From Acidobacteriota bacterium (GTDB lineage Bacteria; Acidobacteriota; Vicinamibacteria; Vicinamibacterales; UBA2999): a stretch of 14,099 bases of DNA. Under the pieces are notes generated by a model. It saw only the letters and a list, made by a program, of their open reading frames with translations. It was not told where the DNA came from and did not search any database. The stretch is from positions 1 to 14,099 of the forward strand of contig JABFRY010000549.1 of NCBI GenBank assembly GCA_013140955.1. Direction: 5' to 3'. Of this stretch, positions 1 through 7,051 are shown piece by piece (position 1 is the first letter of the stretch; each line of letters begins with the position of its first letter). The position numbers were made by a program, and so were the translations under genes.

Positions 1-405
1 CGTCTGGAGCGCGCCGTGAGCCGCGCCGGCGCGCTGTATGTCGCGGAGCGCCTGCACGAGGTGCGAATCGCGGCCAAGAAGCTGCGGTACGCGCTCGAAG
101 TGGTACAGACCGTGAGCGGATCCCGTGCGCCGGCGCGCCTGCGGACCCTCACAGCCACCCAGGACACGCTCGGCCGACTGCACGACCTCGACGTGCTCAT
201 CGAACGCGCGCGGGCGCTGCAGGCACGTGGGACGCTCACGCTGGTGCTGTCGGCCGACATCGACGCGCTCGTGCGCGTGCTCGATGCGGAGTGCCGCGGT
301 CTGCACGCGCAGTACGTCACGTCGCGGGCCGCGTTGCTCGCCGTCTGCCGGCAGGTGCTGGCGCAGGCTGCCGGCGCGGCGCGGCGCGAAAGGGCGTCGG
401 CGTAG
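1..405 (+). CDS. CHAD-domain protein, C-terminal part (5' truncated)
   Basis: The reading frame is open from the first base and ends at TAG 403-405, so the N-terminus lies outside the window; the GTG at 16 is probably internal. The visible 134 residues contain the CHAD signature LHEVRIAAKKLRYALE, followed by helical, Arg/Ala-rich sequence with 'LGRLHDLDVLIERAR'. CHAD domains are alpha-helical bundles with conserved basic residues and histidines. Members bind inorganic polyphosphate, associate with polyphosphate granules, and often lie beside ppk, ppx or sixA. That fits the sixA-like gene 46 bp downstream on the same strand. No catalytic activity is expected from this part. A CYTH/triphosphatase domain could exist upstream but cannot be seen. 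The family call is firm; a polyphosphate role is inferred from family and neighbours. Confidence 0.85.
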   Translation, partial: RLERAVSRAGALYVAERLHEVRIAAKKLRYALEVVQTVSGSRAPARLRTLTATQDTLGRLHDLDVLIERARALQARGTLTLVLSADIDALVRVLDAECRGLHAQYVTSRAALLAVCRQVLAQAAGAARRERASA

Positions 406-451
406 CCCGACCGCAAGGGCGGTATTGCTGGAGCCTCGGGGAGTCAGGAGT

Positions 452-976
452 ATGGCGAAATCCTCACCGGGCGGCGGCCCGTGCACGCTCTACCTCGTGC
501 GACACGCCATTGCCGAGGAACGGGGCAGCGCGTGGCCCGACGACACCCTGCGTCCCCTCACCACCAGGGGCACGCGCCGGTTCGTCGCGGGTGCCCGTGG
601 CCTTTCCTGGCTCGGGGTACGACTGGATCAGATCCTGACGAGCCCGCTGGTCCGTACCCGACAGACCGCCGACGTGCTGGCCCGGGTCAACGAGGGCCAT
701 CCCCTCATCGAGCCCGTGCCGGCGCTCGCGCCAGAACACGAGGCCGACGCCACCCTGCGTGCGCTGGCGGCAGTGGCCCGCGGCGCCGCCGTGGCGGTCG
801 TCGGGCACGAGCCGGGCCTCGGGGAGCTGGCGGCGCATCTCATCGGCGCCCGCCGTCCCCTCGAGTTCCGCAAGGGCGGCATCTGTCGTATCGACGTGGG
901 CGATCTCTCGGGACGCCAGGCCGGCCGGCTCGTGTGGGCGTTGACGCCGCGCGTGCTCCGGAAGCTGGGGACGTGA
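452..976 (+). CDS. sixA: SixA-type phosphohistidine phosphatase (histidine phosphatase superfamily)
   Basis: This encodes 174 residues, close to the family's usual size of about 160. The N-terminal 'YLVRHAIAEE' carries the catalytic Arg-His pair. 'RPLTTRG' and 'TSPLVRTRQTADVL' are the standard early motifs, and 'VVGHEPGLGELAAHLIG' contains the second catalytic His. SixA enzymes hydrolyse phosphohistidine, for example on HPt domains or PTS-type proteins, in the cytoplasm; the target here is unknown. ATG 452 was chosen because GGGGAG at 438-443 sits 8 nt upstream and the RHA motif then starts about residue 14. In-frame sequence farther upstream does not look like the family. The gene follows the CHAD gene and overlaps the lipid kinase start by 4 bp (GTGA), so the three probably form one transcript. 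Confidence 0.88.
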   Translation: MAKSSPGGGPCTLYLVRHAIAEERGSAWPDDTLRPLTTRGTRRFVAGARGLSWLGVRLDQILTSPLVRTRQTADVLARVNEGHPLIEPVPALAPEHEADATLRALAAVARGAAVAVVGHEPGLGELAAHLIGARRPLEFRKGGICRIDVGDLSGRQAGRLVWALTPRVLRKLGT

Positions 977-1863
977 CCCCGGTCACGGTCATCCTGAATC
1001 CCATCTCAGGCGGGCGGCGCCCGGCAGACGTCCCGGGTCAAGCCGAACAGGTCGCCGTGCTCGCCGCCTCCCGAGGCGTCGAGGCCCGCGTCATCGTGAC
1101 CGAGGGGGCCGGCCACGCCCGTGAACTGGCCGCCGCGGCGGCCGTGCGGGGCGAATCCCTGGTCATCGCGTGGGGCGGCGACGGCACGGTCAACGAGGTC
1201 GCCTCGGCCCTGGTGTTCTCGGCGGTCAGTCTGGGCATCCTGCCGGCCGGGTCCGGCAATGGCCTCGCCCGCGACCTCGGGCTGCCCACTACCGCGCAGG
1301 CCGCGTTGCTCACCGCGCTCGAGGGCCGCTGCCGGACCATCGACGCGGGTGACGTGGACGGCCGCTTCTTCTTCAACGTGGCCGGCATCGGCCTCGATGC
1401 GGACGTGGCGCACCGGTTCGCCGCCAACGGGCTCTCGCGTGGCTTCCGCGGTTATGTGATGGCCGGCATGCAGGCCCTGACGGCATTCGAGCCCGTGCCC
1501 TGCCGCGTGGTGGTGGACGGCCTGGCCCGCGCGACGCGGCCGCTGCTGGTCGCCCTGGCCAATTCGAGGCAGTACGGGAGCGGCGCTCTCATCGCCCCGG
1601 CGGCGCGGCTGGATGATGGGCTGCTGGACGTGGTGACGGTGGAATACCGCCCGCTCGGCGCGACGCTGCGGCGCCTGCCCAGCCTCTTTTCGGGGCGGAT
1701 TGCGTCGGTGCCGGGCGTGCACTGCCGGACGGGGCGCGACATCGTCATTGCCGCCGAGTGCCCCCTCCGGTATCACCTGGACGGCGAGCCCATGCAGGGC
1801 GGATCGGCGCTGCACGCCCGGGTGCACCCCGGCGCGCTGCGCGTGCAGGTGCCAGACGGCTGA
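973..1863 (+). CDS. YegS/DagK-type lipid kinase (diacylglycerol kinase catalytic domain)
   Basis: This encodes 296 residues, typical for the YegS/BmrU/DagK family. The N-terminus has 'NPISGG' (residues 9-14). The nucleotide-binding motif GGDGTVNE lies at residues 68-75, followed by 'PAGSGNGLARDLG' (about 91-103). The C-terminal beta-rich domain ends with 'YHLDGEP', another hallmark. These soluble or membrane-associated enzymes phosphorylate diacylglycerol or related lipids with ATP, returning DAG to phosphatidic acid; some act on other lipids such as phosphatidylglycerol or sphingoid bases. The start is GTG 973, overlapping the sixA stop by 4 bp (GTGA), which indicates translational coupling. 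The open frame reaches far upstream, but only as a shadow of sixA. DAG kinase is the default guess, because the family does not fix the substrate. Confidence 0.9.
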   Translation: MTPVTVILNPISGGRRPADVPGQAEQVAVLAASRGVEARVIVTEGAGHARELAAAAAVRGESLVIAWGGDGTVNEVASALVFSAVSLGILPAGSGNGLARDLGLPTTAQAALLTALEGRCRTIDAGDVDGRFFFNVAGIGLDADVAHRFAANGLSRGFRGYVMAGMQALTAFEPVPCRVVVDGLARATRPLLVALANSRQYGSGALIAPAARLDDGLLDVVTVEYRPLGATLRRLPSLFSGRIASVPGVHCRTGRDIVIAAECPLRYHLDGEPMQGGSALHARVHPGALRVQVPDG

Positions 1864-1875
1864 GGTCTCCTGGGT

Positions 1876-1893
1876 TTTACACAGTTGTTACAG
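1876..1893 (+). promoter_or_regulatory. candidate PHO box (11-bp direct repeat) before the small gene at 1930
   Basis: TTTACAC (1876-1882) and GTTACAG (1887-1893) are two heptamers exactly 11 bp apart, matching at five of seven positions. The spacing equals that of PhoB/PhoP operators: E. coli CTGTCAT, Bacillus TTAACA-like and Streptomyces GTTCACC units all repeat every 11 bp. A -10-like TCTAAA (1912-1917) follows, then ATG at 1930. The site sits in an AT-richer patch. Function is inferred from spacing and from similar repeats at 2993-3101 and 13884-13922. Confidence 0.45.
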
Positions 1894-1929
1894 ATGTGCA
1901 GCCCAACCGGATCTAAAGATCGGGGCGTC

Positions 1930-2139
1930 ATGTATCAACGAGAGCTTCGCAACGCCGCCCACACTTGGCGCTTCACGATTCGGCAGGCCGATGCCGTGGG
2001 GTGGGAAGTTCGGGAGGAACGGGACAGCCAGGTGGTGCGCCAGGTGGTGTACGACGACTGGCACCGCGTCGAGCGCGCCAGGATGACGTTCGCGGTGGAA
2101 GCCGCGGTCCTGCAGGAGACGGGCTGGACCGAGTCCTGA
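1930..2139 (+). CDS. hypothetical small protein, 69 residues
   Basis: I do not recognise the family. The product is soluble, with no signal peptide or membrane segment. It is rich in charged and aromatic residues: 'WRFTIRQ', 'GWEVREERD', 'VVYDDWHRVERA' and a terminal 'TGW'. The pattern suggests a short beta-strand region followed by an amphipathic helix. ATG 1930 is preferred over TTG 1885 or ATG 1894 in the same frame, because those would place the upstream repeat in or at the start of the coding region. The Shine-Dalgarno sequence is weak (GGGG 1922-1925). The gene converges on the PhoB-like regulator, 40 bp away. A candidate PHO box lies 37 bp upstream, so a role in the phosphate response is possible but unproven. 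The ordinary amino-acid mix, unlike the Arg-rich shadow frames, supports real coding. Confidence 0.6.
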   Translation: MYQRELRNAAHTWRFTIRQADAVGWEVREERDSQVVRQVVYDDWHRVERARMTFAVEAAVLQETGWTES

Positions 2140-2179
2140 TCACCCGCGCGCAGACGCGGCTCGGCCGCTCCTCAGCGCG

Positions 2180-2974
2180 TCACTCCACGAAGCGGTAGCC
2201 CAGACCGACGACGGTCTCGATCTGGTGGCTCGCCGACCCGAGCTTGGCGCGCAGGCGCCCGACGTGCACGTCCACCGAGCGCGTCTCGATGAAGTGGTCG
2301 TAGCCCCAGACCCGCTCCAGGAGCCGGTCGCGCGAGAGCACCCGGTTCTTGTTCTGCACGAGATAGCGCAGCAGCTCGAACTCCCGCCGCGTCAGCCGCA
2401 CAGGCGTGCCGTCCACGCTCACCGACACCGCATCGAAGTCCGCCAGCAGGTGCGTGCCCCGGTATATGGCTGCCGGGGGCGGAGCCTGGCTCTCCGTGCG
2501 ATTGCGCCGCAGCACGGCGCGCACCCGCGCCGCCAGTTCCCGCAGGCTGAACGGCTTGGTGATGTAGTCGTCGGCACCGACGTCCAGGCCGGTCACCCGG
2601 TCGCTCTCGCTCGTCCGCGCCGTCAGCATGATGATGGGAATGCTGCCGGTGTTGGGACGGGCCCGCAGGATCCGGCAGACCTCGATGCCGCTGAGCACCG
2701 GCAGGTTGAGGTCGAGGATGACGAGGTCGGGCGTGCGTTCGCCGACCGACTTCACGGCCGCATCGCCGCTCTCGACGATTTCCACTTCGGTGTCGCCACC
2801 GCGCTCCAGCGTGTGCTTGATGAGGCCGGCAATGTCCTGCTCGTCCTCGACGACCAGGACGCGGGTTCTCGGTGCGGGAGCCACGCGGTTGCCCGCGGGC
2901 TGTGAGGGGGTCGCGGTCCGGTCGGAGGGCCGGCTCCTGTCCACGGGGATGCCGCTTGTCTGCATGGTCGCCAT
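2180..2974 (-). CDS. PhoB-like OmpR-family response regulator
   Basis: A receiver domain (about residues 37-155) is joined to an OmpR/PhoB winged-helix DNA-binding domain (about 165-264). Visible receiver residues are the acidic pair E43-D44, phospho-acceptor D88 ('LVILDLNLP'), T118 ('MLTAR') and K140 ('YITKPF'). The effector domain has 'LTRREFELLRYL', 'RVLSRDRLLERVWGY', 'RSVDVHVGRLRAKL' and 'GLGYRF', all typical of PhoB/PhoP. No partner histidine kinase is in the window. ATG 2974 is my choice, with ATG 2965 close behind. Both give an unusual Arg/Pro-rich tail of over 30 residues before the receiver. GTG 2884 would give the usual length of about 234 residues, but it has no Shine-Dalgarno sequence. 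A cluster of 11-bp repeats begins 19 bp upstream of ATG 2974, suggesting autoregulation. The PhoB assignment rests on subfamily resemblance plus gene context. Confidence 0.88.
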   Translation of the reverse strand: MATMQTSGIPVDRSRPSDRTATPSQPAGNRVAPAPRTRVLVVEDEQDIAGLIKHTLERGGDTEVEIVESGDAAVKSVGERTPDLVILDLNLPVLSGIEVCRILRARPNTGSIPIIMLTARTSESDRVTGLDVGADDYITKPFSLRELAARVRAVLRRNRTESQAPPPAAIYRGTHLLADFDAVSVSVDGTPVRLTRREFELLRYLVQNKNRVLSRDRLLERVWGYDHFIETRSVDVHVGRLRAKLGSASHQIETVVGLGYRFVE

Positions 2975-2992
2975 CCACGGTAGACAACGCCG

Positions 2993-3043
2993 GTTTCCGA
3001 CCGGTGACGTGAGCGTTAATTCTGGGTTACGGCGTCGAGACAC
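2993..3043 (+). promoter_or_regulatory. array of 11-bp direct repeats, candidate PhoB operator
   Basis: Read on the plus strand, units begin every 11 bp at 2993 (GTTTCCG), 3004 (GTGACGT), 3015 (GTTAATT), 3026 (GTTACGG) and 3037 (GAGACAC). G is invariant at the first position, four of five units have T second and A fourth, and four have C fifth. The middle three units are the best. Multiple 11-bp units in a row are how PhoB/PhoP-family regulators bind. The array lies between the divergent regulator gene and the membrane/spermidine-synthase gene and could serve either. Confidence 0.5.
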
Positions 3044-3083
3044 CAGTGGCGCTGCGGGCACGGGATCCCGTCCCTGCCAGGGT

Positions 3084-3122
3084 GTGAACGCAGGGTAAAC
3101 GGATGAGCGGCTCTGGTAGTAT
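3084..3122 (+). promoter_or_regulatory. candidate PHO-box promoter of the 3131 gene
   Basis: GTGAACG (3084-3090), a 4-bp spacer CAGG and GTAAACG (3095-3101) form a 7+4+7 box with 11-bp periodicity, the classic PHO-box geometry. The second heptamer takes the place of a -35 element: from 3100 there are 16 bp to a good -10, TAGTAT (3117-3122). The expected start of transcription falls at or just before ATG 3131. This is the best-organised promoter in the window. PhoB-type activation is inferred. Confidence 0.5.
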
Positions 3123-3130
3123 GCGGCACG

Positions 3131-5596
3131 ATGACAAACGCCTCAGACGCCCTGCCGGGGGCCTCCCACATGGATCAGCCGGAGTCCGCCAGGCGCTGGC
3201 TGCCGGTCATGCTGCTCCTGTTCGTCGGTTCGGGCTGCGCCGCCCTGGTGTACGAGGTGGTCTGGCTGCAGCTGCTCCAGCTGTCGATCGGGTCGTCGGC
3301 CGTGTCGGTCGGGGTGCTCCTCGGCATCTTCATGGGCGGCATGTGTCTCGGGAGCCTCCTCCTGCCGCGGTTCGTTGGGACCGGCCCGCATCCGCTCCGG
3401 GTGTATGCGTACCTGGAACTCGGCATCGGCCTGTTCGGCATCATCGTGCTCTTTGCCGTGCCCTTCGTCGGCGCGTTCTACACGTCGATCGCGGGCACCG
3501 GACAGGTCAGTCTCATCCTCAGGGCCGTCGTGGCCAGCATCTGCCTGCTGCCGCCGACGCTGCTGATGGGGGCGACGCTCCCGTCCATCGCGCGCTACGT
3601 GCAGGCCACCCCGAGCGGGGTGTCGTGGCTGGGCTATTTCTATGGCGGCAACCTGGCCGGGGCGGTGCTCGGCAGCATGCTGGCCGGCTTCTACCTGCTC
3701 CGGGTCTTCGACATGGTCACGGCTACCGGCGTCGCCGTGGCCATCAACGTCGCGGTGGCGCTGCTGGCGCTGGCTATCGCACGGGTGAGCGGATACCGGC
3801 CGCCCGTCGAGCGCGGCGTCTCCGTGACGCCGGCCGTGCCCGGCGCGCGGCTCGTGTACGTGGCGATCGGGCTGTCCGGCCTGACCGCGCTCGGCGCCGA
3901 AGTGGTGTGGACCCGCGTGCTGTCGCTGCTGTTCGGCGCCACCACCTATACCTTCTCCTTGATCCTTGCCGTGTTCCTCGTGGGGCTGGGCATCGGCAGC
4001 AGTATCGGGTCGAGCCTCGCCGGGCGGCGCATCAACGCCAGGGCCGCCCTCGGCTGGTGCCAGCTGCTGCTGTGCGTGGCCATGGCGTGGGCGTCGTACG
4101 TCAGCAACGCGTCGCTCCCGTACTGGCCCATCAATCCCTCGATCTCCACGAGCCTGTCCTACAACTTCCAGCTCGACGTCCTGCGCGCGATGTGGGTGAT
4201 GCTGCCCGCGGCCATCCTCTGGGGTGCGAGCTTTCCGCTGGCCCTGGCCGCCGTGGCCGGACCCGGGCAGGACCCCGGCCGGCTGGTGGGCGGCGTCTAT
4301 GCCGCCAACACCGTCGGCGCCATCGTCGGCGCGCTGTACACCAGCCTCGTCCTCGTGGGGAGCTTCGGCAGCCAGTTCGCGCAGCAGGTCCTCATCGGCA
4401 TCGCGGCGCTGTCGGCCGTACTGATGCTGGGAACGGCCCGGGGCGGCACCTTCCGCGGCCTCTCGGTGGCGCGCACGGCCGCGCTGATCGTGGCCGTCCT
4501 CGTGGCGGGAGGTCTCGCACGCTCGGTCCCGGAACTGCCGGGCCTGCTCATCGCCTATGGCCGCTACGCCGCCACCTGGATCGGGCAGAACGAGATCATC
4601 TACTCGGGCGAGGGCATTACCGCGGCAGTGGCCGTCTCGCGCACGCCGTCCGGCTCGCTCAACTATCACAATGCCGGCAAGGTGCAGGCGTCGAGCGAAC
4701 CCCAGGACATGCGCCTGCAGCGCATGCTGGGCCACATGACGACGCTCGTCCCGCGCACGCCGACCAAGGTGCTCGTCATCGGTTGCGGTGCGGGCGTGAC
4801 GGCTGGCGCGGTGTCCATCGATCCCCTGGTGCGCGACCAGACCATCGCGGAGATCGAGCCGCTGGTGCCCCAGGTGGTGTCCACGTATTTCTCCGAGCAC
4901 AATTTCGACGTCGTCCGCAATCCGAAGGTCACCGTGCATCTCGACGATGCCCGCCACTACCTGCTGACGACCGACGAGACCTTCGACGCCATCACGTCGG
5001 ACCCGCTCGATCCCTGGGTCAAGGGCGCTGCCACCCTGTACACGCGTGAGTTCTTCCGCGAGGTGCGGGAGCACCTCAATCCTGGGGGCGTCGTGACGCT
5101 CTTCGTCCAGCTGTACGAGAGCAGCGAGGAGGCGGTCAAGAGCGAGATCGCCACGTTCCTCGAGGCGTTCCCCGGCGGCGTGGTGTTCGCGAACACCGCC
5201 AACGGGCAGGGCTACGACCTGGTGCTCTTCGGCCAGCGCGATCCGGGCCCCATCGACGTGGACGCCGTCCAGGCGCGCCTCGACGACCCGGCGAACTCGG
5301 CCATCGCGCAGTCGCTGCGCGAGATCGGCATCTATTCCGCCATCGACCTGTTCGGCACCTACGCGGGGCAGTCCACCGACATGGCCGCGTGGCTGAGCGA
5401 TGCGCAGATCAACACGGACCGCAACCTCCGCCTGCAGTACCTCGCGGGGCTGGGCCTGAACCTGTACGAGGCCGACACCATCTACCGGAGCATGATTCGC
5501 GACAGCCGGTATCCCGAGGGCCTGTTCGTCGGCAGTCCCGAGACGCTCGAGGCGCTCCGGATGCGCGTGACGGGCCTGCTCAGCCGGGGTTTCTAA
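3131..5596 (+). CDS. membrane-fused spermidine-synthase-like protein
   Basis: This encodes 821 residues in two parts. Residues of about 24-480 form a polytopic membrane region of a dozen or so hydrophobic segments, with 'GSGCAALVYEVVWLQLL' near the start and a repeat-like 'GLSGLTALGAEVVWTRVL' near 245-265, suggesting internal duplication. Residues of about 490-730 form a Rossmann methyltransferase/spermidine-synthase domain with 'VLVIGCGAGVT' (G551-G555), 'IAEIEP', 'FDAITSDPLDPW' (D624) and 'LYTREFF'. Fused membrane/spermidine-synthase proteins are known, but their substrates are mostly unknown. Classical aminopropyltransferases have GGGDG where this has GCGAG, so the donor-contacting Asp is lost while the likely catalytic Asp remains. 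Spermidine synthesis should therefore not be assumed. ATG 3131 puts the start at the predicted transcript end (leaderless). ATG 3170 is an alternative, preceded by GGGGG (3158-3162). Its PHO-like promoter suggests expression under phosphate limitation. Confidence 0.85.
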   Translation: MTNASDALPGASHMDQPESARRWLPVMLLLFVGSGCAALVYEVVWLQLLQLSIGSSAVSVGVLLGIFMGGMCLGSLLLPRFVGTGPHPLRVYAYLELGIGLFGIIVLFAVPFVGAFYTSIAGTGQVSLILRAVVASICLLPPTLLMGATLPSIARYVQATPSGVSWLGYFYGGNLAGAVLGSMLAGFYLLRVFDMVTATGVAVAINVAVALLALAIARVSGYRPPVERGVSVTPAVPGARLVYVAIGLSGLTALGAEVVWTRVLSLLFGATTYTFSLILAVFLVGLGIGSSIGSSLAGRRINARAALGWCQLLLCVAMAWASYVSNASLPYWPINPSISTSLSYNFQLDVLRAMWVMLPAAILWGASFPLALAAVAGPGQDPGRLVGGVYAANTVGAIVGALYTSLVLVGSFGSQFAQQVLIGIAALSAVLMLGTARGGTFRGLSVARTAALIVAVLVAGGLARSVPELPGLLIAYGRYAATWIGQNEIIYSGEGITAAVAVSRTPSGSLNYHNAGKVQASSEPQDMRLQRMLGHMTTLVPRTPTKVLVIGCGAGVTAGAVSIDPLVRDQTIAEIEPLVPQVVSTYFSEHNFDVVRNPKVTVHLDDARHYLLTTDETFDAITSDPLDPWVKGAATLYTREFFREVREHLNPGGVVTLFVQLYESSEEAVKSEIATFLEAFPGGVVFANTANGQGYDLVLFGQRDPGPIDVDAVQARLDDPANSAIAQSLREIGIYSAIDLFGTYAGQSTDMAAWLSDAQINTDRNLRLQYLAGLGLNLYEADTIYRSMIRDSRYPEGLFVGSPETLEALRMRVTGLLSRGF

Positions 5597-5657
5597 GCCT
5601 CAGACCGCAACTTCAGACGCGGCGTCAGACCGCAGCGTCAGACCGCAGCGTCAGACC
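5597..5657. repeat. 13-bp tandem repeat, about 4.8 units
   Basis: The unit GCGTCAGACCGCA occurs perfectly at 5622-5634 and 5635-5647 and partly at 5648-5657. It is preceded by degenerate copies at 5597-5609 (GCCTCAGACCGCA) and 5610-5621 (one base short). The array starts directly after the TAA of the upstream gene and supplies the TGA of glgC (complement of TCA 5651-5653). The unit core GTCAGAC is nearly self-complementary. It lies between convergent genes; slippage or a 3'-end RNA structure are possible explanations. Confidence 0.9.
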
Positions 5658-6916
5658 ACTGTGCCAGGCGGGATGATCGAGCCCTTCGGCAGCACGATGA
5701 TCCCGCCGCGGATGTAGTACCCCTCGCCGTCGGCGTGCTGGACGTTCGCCTCGTTGGTGAGGCGGGCGCCGTCCCCGATGCGCGCGTTCTTGTCCACGAT
5801 CACGCGGTCGAGGACGACCTCGCGTCCGATGCCGAGCGCGGGCGCCCCCGGTTCCGGCGGGTACTCCTCGTAGGCGTCCGCGCCGAGCAGCACCGAGCGC
5901 GTGATCCACGTGCCCGCCCCTACCTTGGTGCGGATGCCGAGCACCGATTCCTCCACCTGGCACCGGTCCAGGAAGCACCCGTCCGAGACGATGGAGTGCC
6001 TCAGATGACAGTCGGTCATCCGCGACCCCGGCAGGTGGCGGAGGTGCGTGTAGATGGGCCGCCTCGGATCCCAGAAGCGGAAGGGCGCCGCGGGACGCCC
6101 CAGCATGACGTTGGCCTCGTAGAACGATTCGATCGTCCCCACGTCGGCCCAGTAGTCGCGATACAGGTAGGCGTTGACGCGGTGCCGCGTGAGGGCCGCC
6201 GGGATGAGCTCGCGGCCGAAGTCCACGCCCGCCTCGCGTTCGAGGATGCCGTGCAGGACGTCGCGTGAGAACACGTAGACGCCCATCGACGCCATGAACG
6301 GCTGCTCGTCGCTGTGCCGCGCGAAGAGCGACCCTGCGGGCACGCTCCGGCCGATCTCGGCCAGGCGCTGCGCGTCCGGCTTCTCCTCGAACGCCACGAT
6401 CTGGCCGGCCTTGTCGAAACGGAAGATGCCCATCTCGGTGGCGGTGTCCGCGTCCACGGGCTGGGCAGCAATGGTGATATCGGCCCGCGTGTCCCGGTGC
6501 GCCTCGATCAGATCCCGGTAGTCCATGCGGTACAGGTGGTCGCCCGCCAGGATCAGGTAGTACTCGGCCTCGTGCTGCGACACGTGCCGCATGGCCTTGC
6601 GCACCGCGTCGGCCGTGCCCTGGTACCAGTTGGTGTTGTCGGGCGTCTGCTCCGCCGCGAGGATCTCGACGAACCCGCTCGAGAACATGTCGAGCCGGTA
6701 CGTGTGCGAGATGTGGCGGTTGAGCGAGGCCGAGTTGAACTGGGTGAGGACGAAGATGCGGCGGATGTCGGCGTGCAGGCAGCCGCTGACCGGGACGTCG
6801 ATGAGGCGGTACTTGCCGCCGATCGGCACGGCGGGCTTCGAGCGCGTGGCCGTGAGCGGGAACAGCCGCGTGCCCACGCCGCCGCCGAGGATGATGGCCA
6901 GGGTGTCGCTGAGCAT
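5651..6916 (-). CDS. glgC: glucose-1-phosphate adenylyltransferase (ADP-glucose pyrophosphorylase)
   Basis: This encodes 421 residues, the normal length. The N-terminal nucleotidyltransferase domain has GGGVGTRLFPLT (residues 11-22), 'SKPAVPIGGKYRLIDVPVSG', 'TQFNSASLNRHI', 'WYQGTADAVR' and 'LAGDHLYRMDY' (D126 in the catalytic metal site). The C-terminal part is a left-handed beta-helix ending in 'GIIVLPKGSIIPPGTVV'. The enzyme makes ADP-glucose from glucose-1-phosphate and ATP, the committed step of bacterial glycogen synthesis. The motif style is that of the cyanobacterial/plant class, known for inhibition by phosphate and activation by 3-phosphoglycerate; whether that holds here is inferred. 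ATG 6916 ('MLSDTLAIILGGG') is chosen over an upstream in-frame start at 6967 that only adds an Arg/Gly-rich tail. No strong Shine-Dalgarno sequence is visible. No other glycogen gene is in the window. Confidence 0.95.
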   Translation of the reverse strand: MLSDTLAIILGGGVGTRLFPLTATRSKPAVPIGGKYRLIDVPVSGCLHADIRRIFVLTQFNSASLNRHISHTYRLDMFSSGFVEILAAEQTPDNTNWYQGTADAVRKAMRHVSQHEAEYYLILAGDHLYRMDYRDLIEAHRDTRADITIAAQPVDADTATEMGIFRFDKAGQIVAFEEKPDAQRLAEIGRSVPAGSLFARHSDEQPFMASMGVYVFSRDVLHGILEREAGVDFGRELIPAALTRHRVNAYLYRDYWADVGTIESFYEANVMLGRPAAPFRFWDPRRPIYTHLRHLPGSRMTDCHLRHSIVSDGCFLDRCQVEESVLGIRTKVGAGTWITRSVLLGADAYEEYPPEPGAPALGIGREVVLDRVIVDKNARIGDGARLTNEANVQHADGEGYYIRGGIIVLPKGSIIPPGTVV

Positions 6917-7051
6917 GAGGGCACCAGTATGGCGCAGTCCGGCGTCGGGGCTGCGACCACCACGCAACCGCCAGTTTGCACGGGCGAGCCCGGGTCGTCA
7001 CGACGGCCCAAGATACTGTGGTGCGTACGGTGTGCGCGTGTGCGCCGATCG

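Noticed and set aside
3143..5074. 643-codon open frame on the minus strand opposite the membrane/spermidine-synthase gene
   Set aside because: His/Arg/Gly/Asp-rich composition without domain features; it is an antisense shadow of a strongly supported gene in GC-rich DNA.
7021..7046. GTGCGTA/GTGCGCG repeats 11 bp apart before the glycosyltransferase operon
   Set aside because: They lack the A at position 4 and the AT-richness of the other units, and a third copy is out of register (8 bp). More likely GC-rich chance.
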